A stretch of 15,930 nt of DNA, taken from an uncultured bacterium. GTDB lineage: Bacteria; Bacteroidota; Bacteroidia; Bacteroidales; JACABE01. This document shows, piece by piece, positions 15,282 to 15,930 of this stretch. The stretch is taken from NCBI GenBank assembly GCA_903911455.1, contig CAIWDQ010000148.1, positions 1 through 15,930 on the forward strand. The letters are read 5' to 3'. Numbering within the stretch: position 1 is the first letter of the stretch; each line of letters starts with the position of its first letter. Under the pieces are notes generated by a model. The model made no database searches. It was not told where the DNA came from and saw nothing but the letters and a program-made list of their open reading frames with translations. The position numbers and the translations under genes are program-made.

Positions 15282-15827
15282 TTCTTCAAAGAAGTGGGTG
15301 ATTTCTTAATAAAAGTGGAAGTTTTCTTCAAACTATAGCTCAAGTTCTTCATAATGGCAATAGTATTCTTCACACAAATGCCTGTATATTACAAACAATT
15401 GTATGTATTGTTTAAACTATACAACTAATAGTACAAAAAATACTGTCAGGAGTTTGAAGAGTTTCTCCATTTGTTCAAAGAACTAAAAAGGTTTAATGAA
15501 GAATCATTTTAATAGTATAAACATCACTGAAAATATTAAAATCTATTAGAGACAAACTGTACAATGTAATCGCCTGATAATGTACCCTGCAAACTTTAGG
15601 ATGTAAAATACACAATATAGTGTAAACTAAAGTCTGTATTCTTCATAATAAAGTGTGTGTTCTTCACAATAAAGTACGTTTAGTACAAACATAAGTCTGT
15701 TTAGTGCACACTTATGTTTGTATAGTTCATGCTATATTCAGTATTGTTTGTACTGTAATTAATATACTTTAAAGTTTTATATGTATTGTTTGAAGTATAC
15801 GTTTTATAGTCCAAATTCTTTATCTAA
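15282..15827. repeat. Diverged tandem array with exact 21-bp register, about 26 units
   Basis: A heptamer of the form TWSTWYA recurs every 21 bp. Exact TTCTTCA copies are at 15282, 15324, 15345, 15366, 15639 and 15660; variants in the same register include TTCTTAA 15303, TATTACA 15387, TTGTTTA 15408, TAGTACA 15429 and 15681, TTGTTCA 15471, TAGTATA 15513, TAGTGTA 15618, TAGTGCA 15702, TAGTTCA 15723, TTGTTTG 15744 and 15786, and TAGTCCA 15807. The distance 15366 to 15639 is exactly 13 periods. The part after the heptamer is loosely AAACTATAA, and many units end in GTA or GTT. Units at 15534-15617 are poorly preserved. Eight units begin with in-frame TAG in the one frame that would give a heptad peptide, so it is not a present-day gene. 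Positions 15187-15281 before it hold only short AT-rich inverted repeats. Confidence 0.88.
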
Positions 15828-15882
15828 AACATTATTATAAAACAAAACATCATTAAAAAAATAATAAATAATAACAACAAAA

Positions 15883-15914
15883 AAACCTAATCCTATAAAA
15901 ACAGGATTAGGTTT
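15883..15914 (-). terminator. Strong hairpin terminator, probably bidirectional
   Basis: AAACCTAATCCT (15883-15894) and AGGATTAGGTTT (15903-15914) form a perfect 12-bp stem with an 8-nt loop. On the minus strand it runs into a T-rich tail (TTTTTTTGTTGTTAT type), so it probably ends a minus-strand gene lying beyond the right edge. On the plus strand the tail AGTATTATTTTTATT could also stop transcripts from the DUF5686 group, which would then include the whole 21-bp array in their 3' end. Confidence 0.8.
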
Positions 15915-15930
15915 AGTATTATTTTTATTA

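Overview
This window is AT-rich chromosomal DNA that looks like a Bacteroidota genome, probably Bacteroidales or a close relative. The evidence is a set of Bacteroidota-style proteins (LpxK with a DDAYQH motif, a DUF5686-type outer-membrane protein with a carboxypeptidase-regulatory-like domain, a sphingolipid-type alpha-oxoamine synthase). In addition, TAnnTTTG promoter elements precede several genes, and most starts have no Shine-Dalgarno sequence. No phage, plasmid, insertion sequence, rRNA or tRNA gene was recognised.

Layout, left to right. Positions 1-890 have no gene. They hold a diverged tandem array with a 40-41 bp period (181-690) and a terminator hairpin (835-868). On the minus strand follow lpxK and a purine nucleoside phosphorylase gene that overlaps its 3' end by 20 bp (891-2745), then pcm, also minus (2982-3629). 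A short divergent gap carries a promoter for a plus-strand group: a Gfo/Idh/MocA oxidoreductase, a lipoprotein of unknown function, and a membrane-bound polyprenyl-phosphate sugar-1-phosphate transferase that would start surface glycan synthesis (3726-7103). An 843-bp spacer (7104-7946) contains simple repeats and a 124-codon minus-strand open frame with no methionine. deoC (7947-8804) stands alone with its own promoter. A short spacer (8805-9075) with two kinds of dispersed repeat leads into four plus-strand genes: a serine palmitoyltransferase-like enzyme, a GNAT-fold protein, an NAD(P)-dependent epimerase/reductase-like SDR, and a large DUF5686-like outer-membrane protein (9076-15186). The right end (15187-15930) is gene-free. 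It carries a long diverged 21-bp-period array and a strong hairpin terminator.

How the genes work together. Most of the window concerns the cell envelope: lipid A phosphorylation (LpxK), glycan initiation (sugar-phosphate transferase, with the lipoprotein and perhaps the oxidoreductase), and very probably sphingolipid/ceramide synthesis (SPT plus candidate N-acyltransferase and ketone reductase, with an outer-membrane protein of unknown role). PNP and DeoC are nucleoside/deoxyribose salvage enzymes, and Pcm repairs damaged proteins.

The most unusual items are the 21-bp array, which keeps one register over more than 500 bp although the copies have diverged strongly, the 40-41 bp array at the other end, and the compact SPT-GNAT-SDR-DUF5686 cluster. 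All functional statements are by recognition of sequence motifs; no database search was possible.
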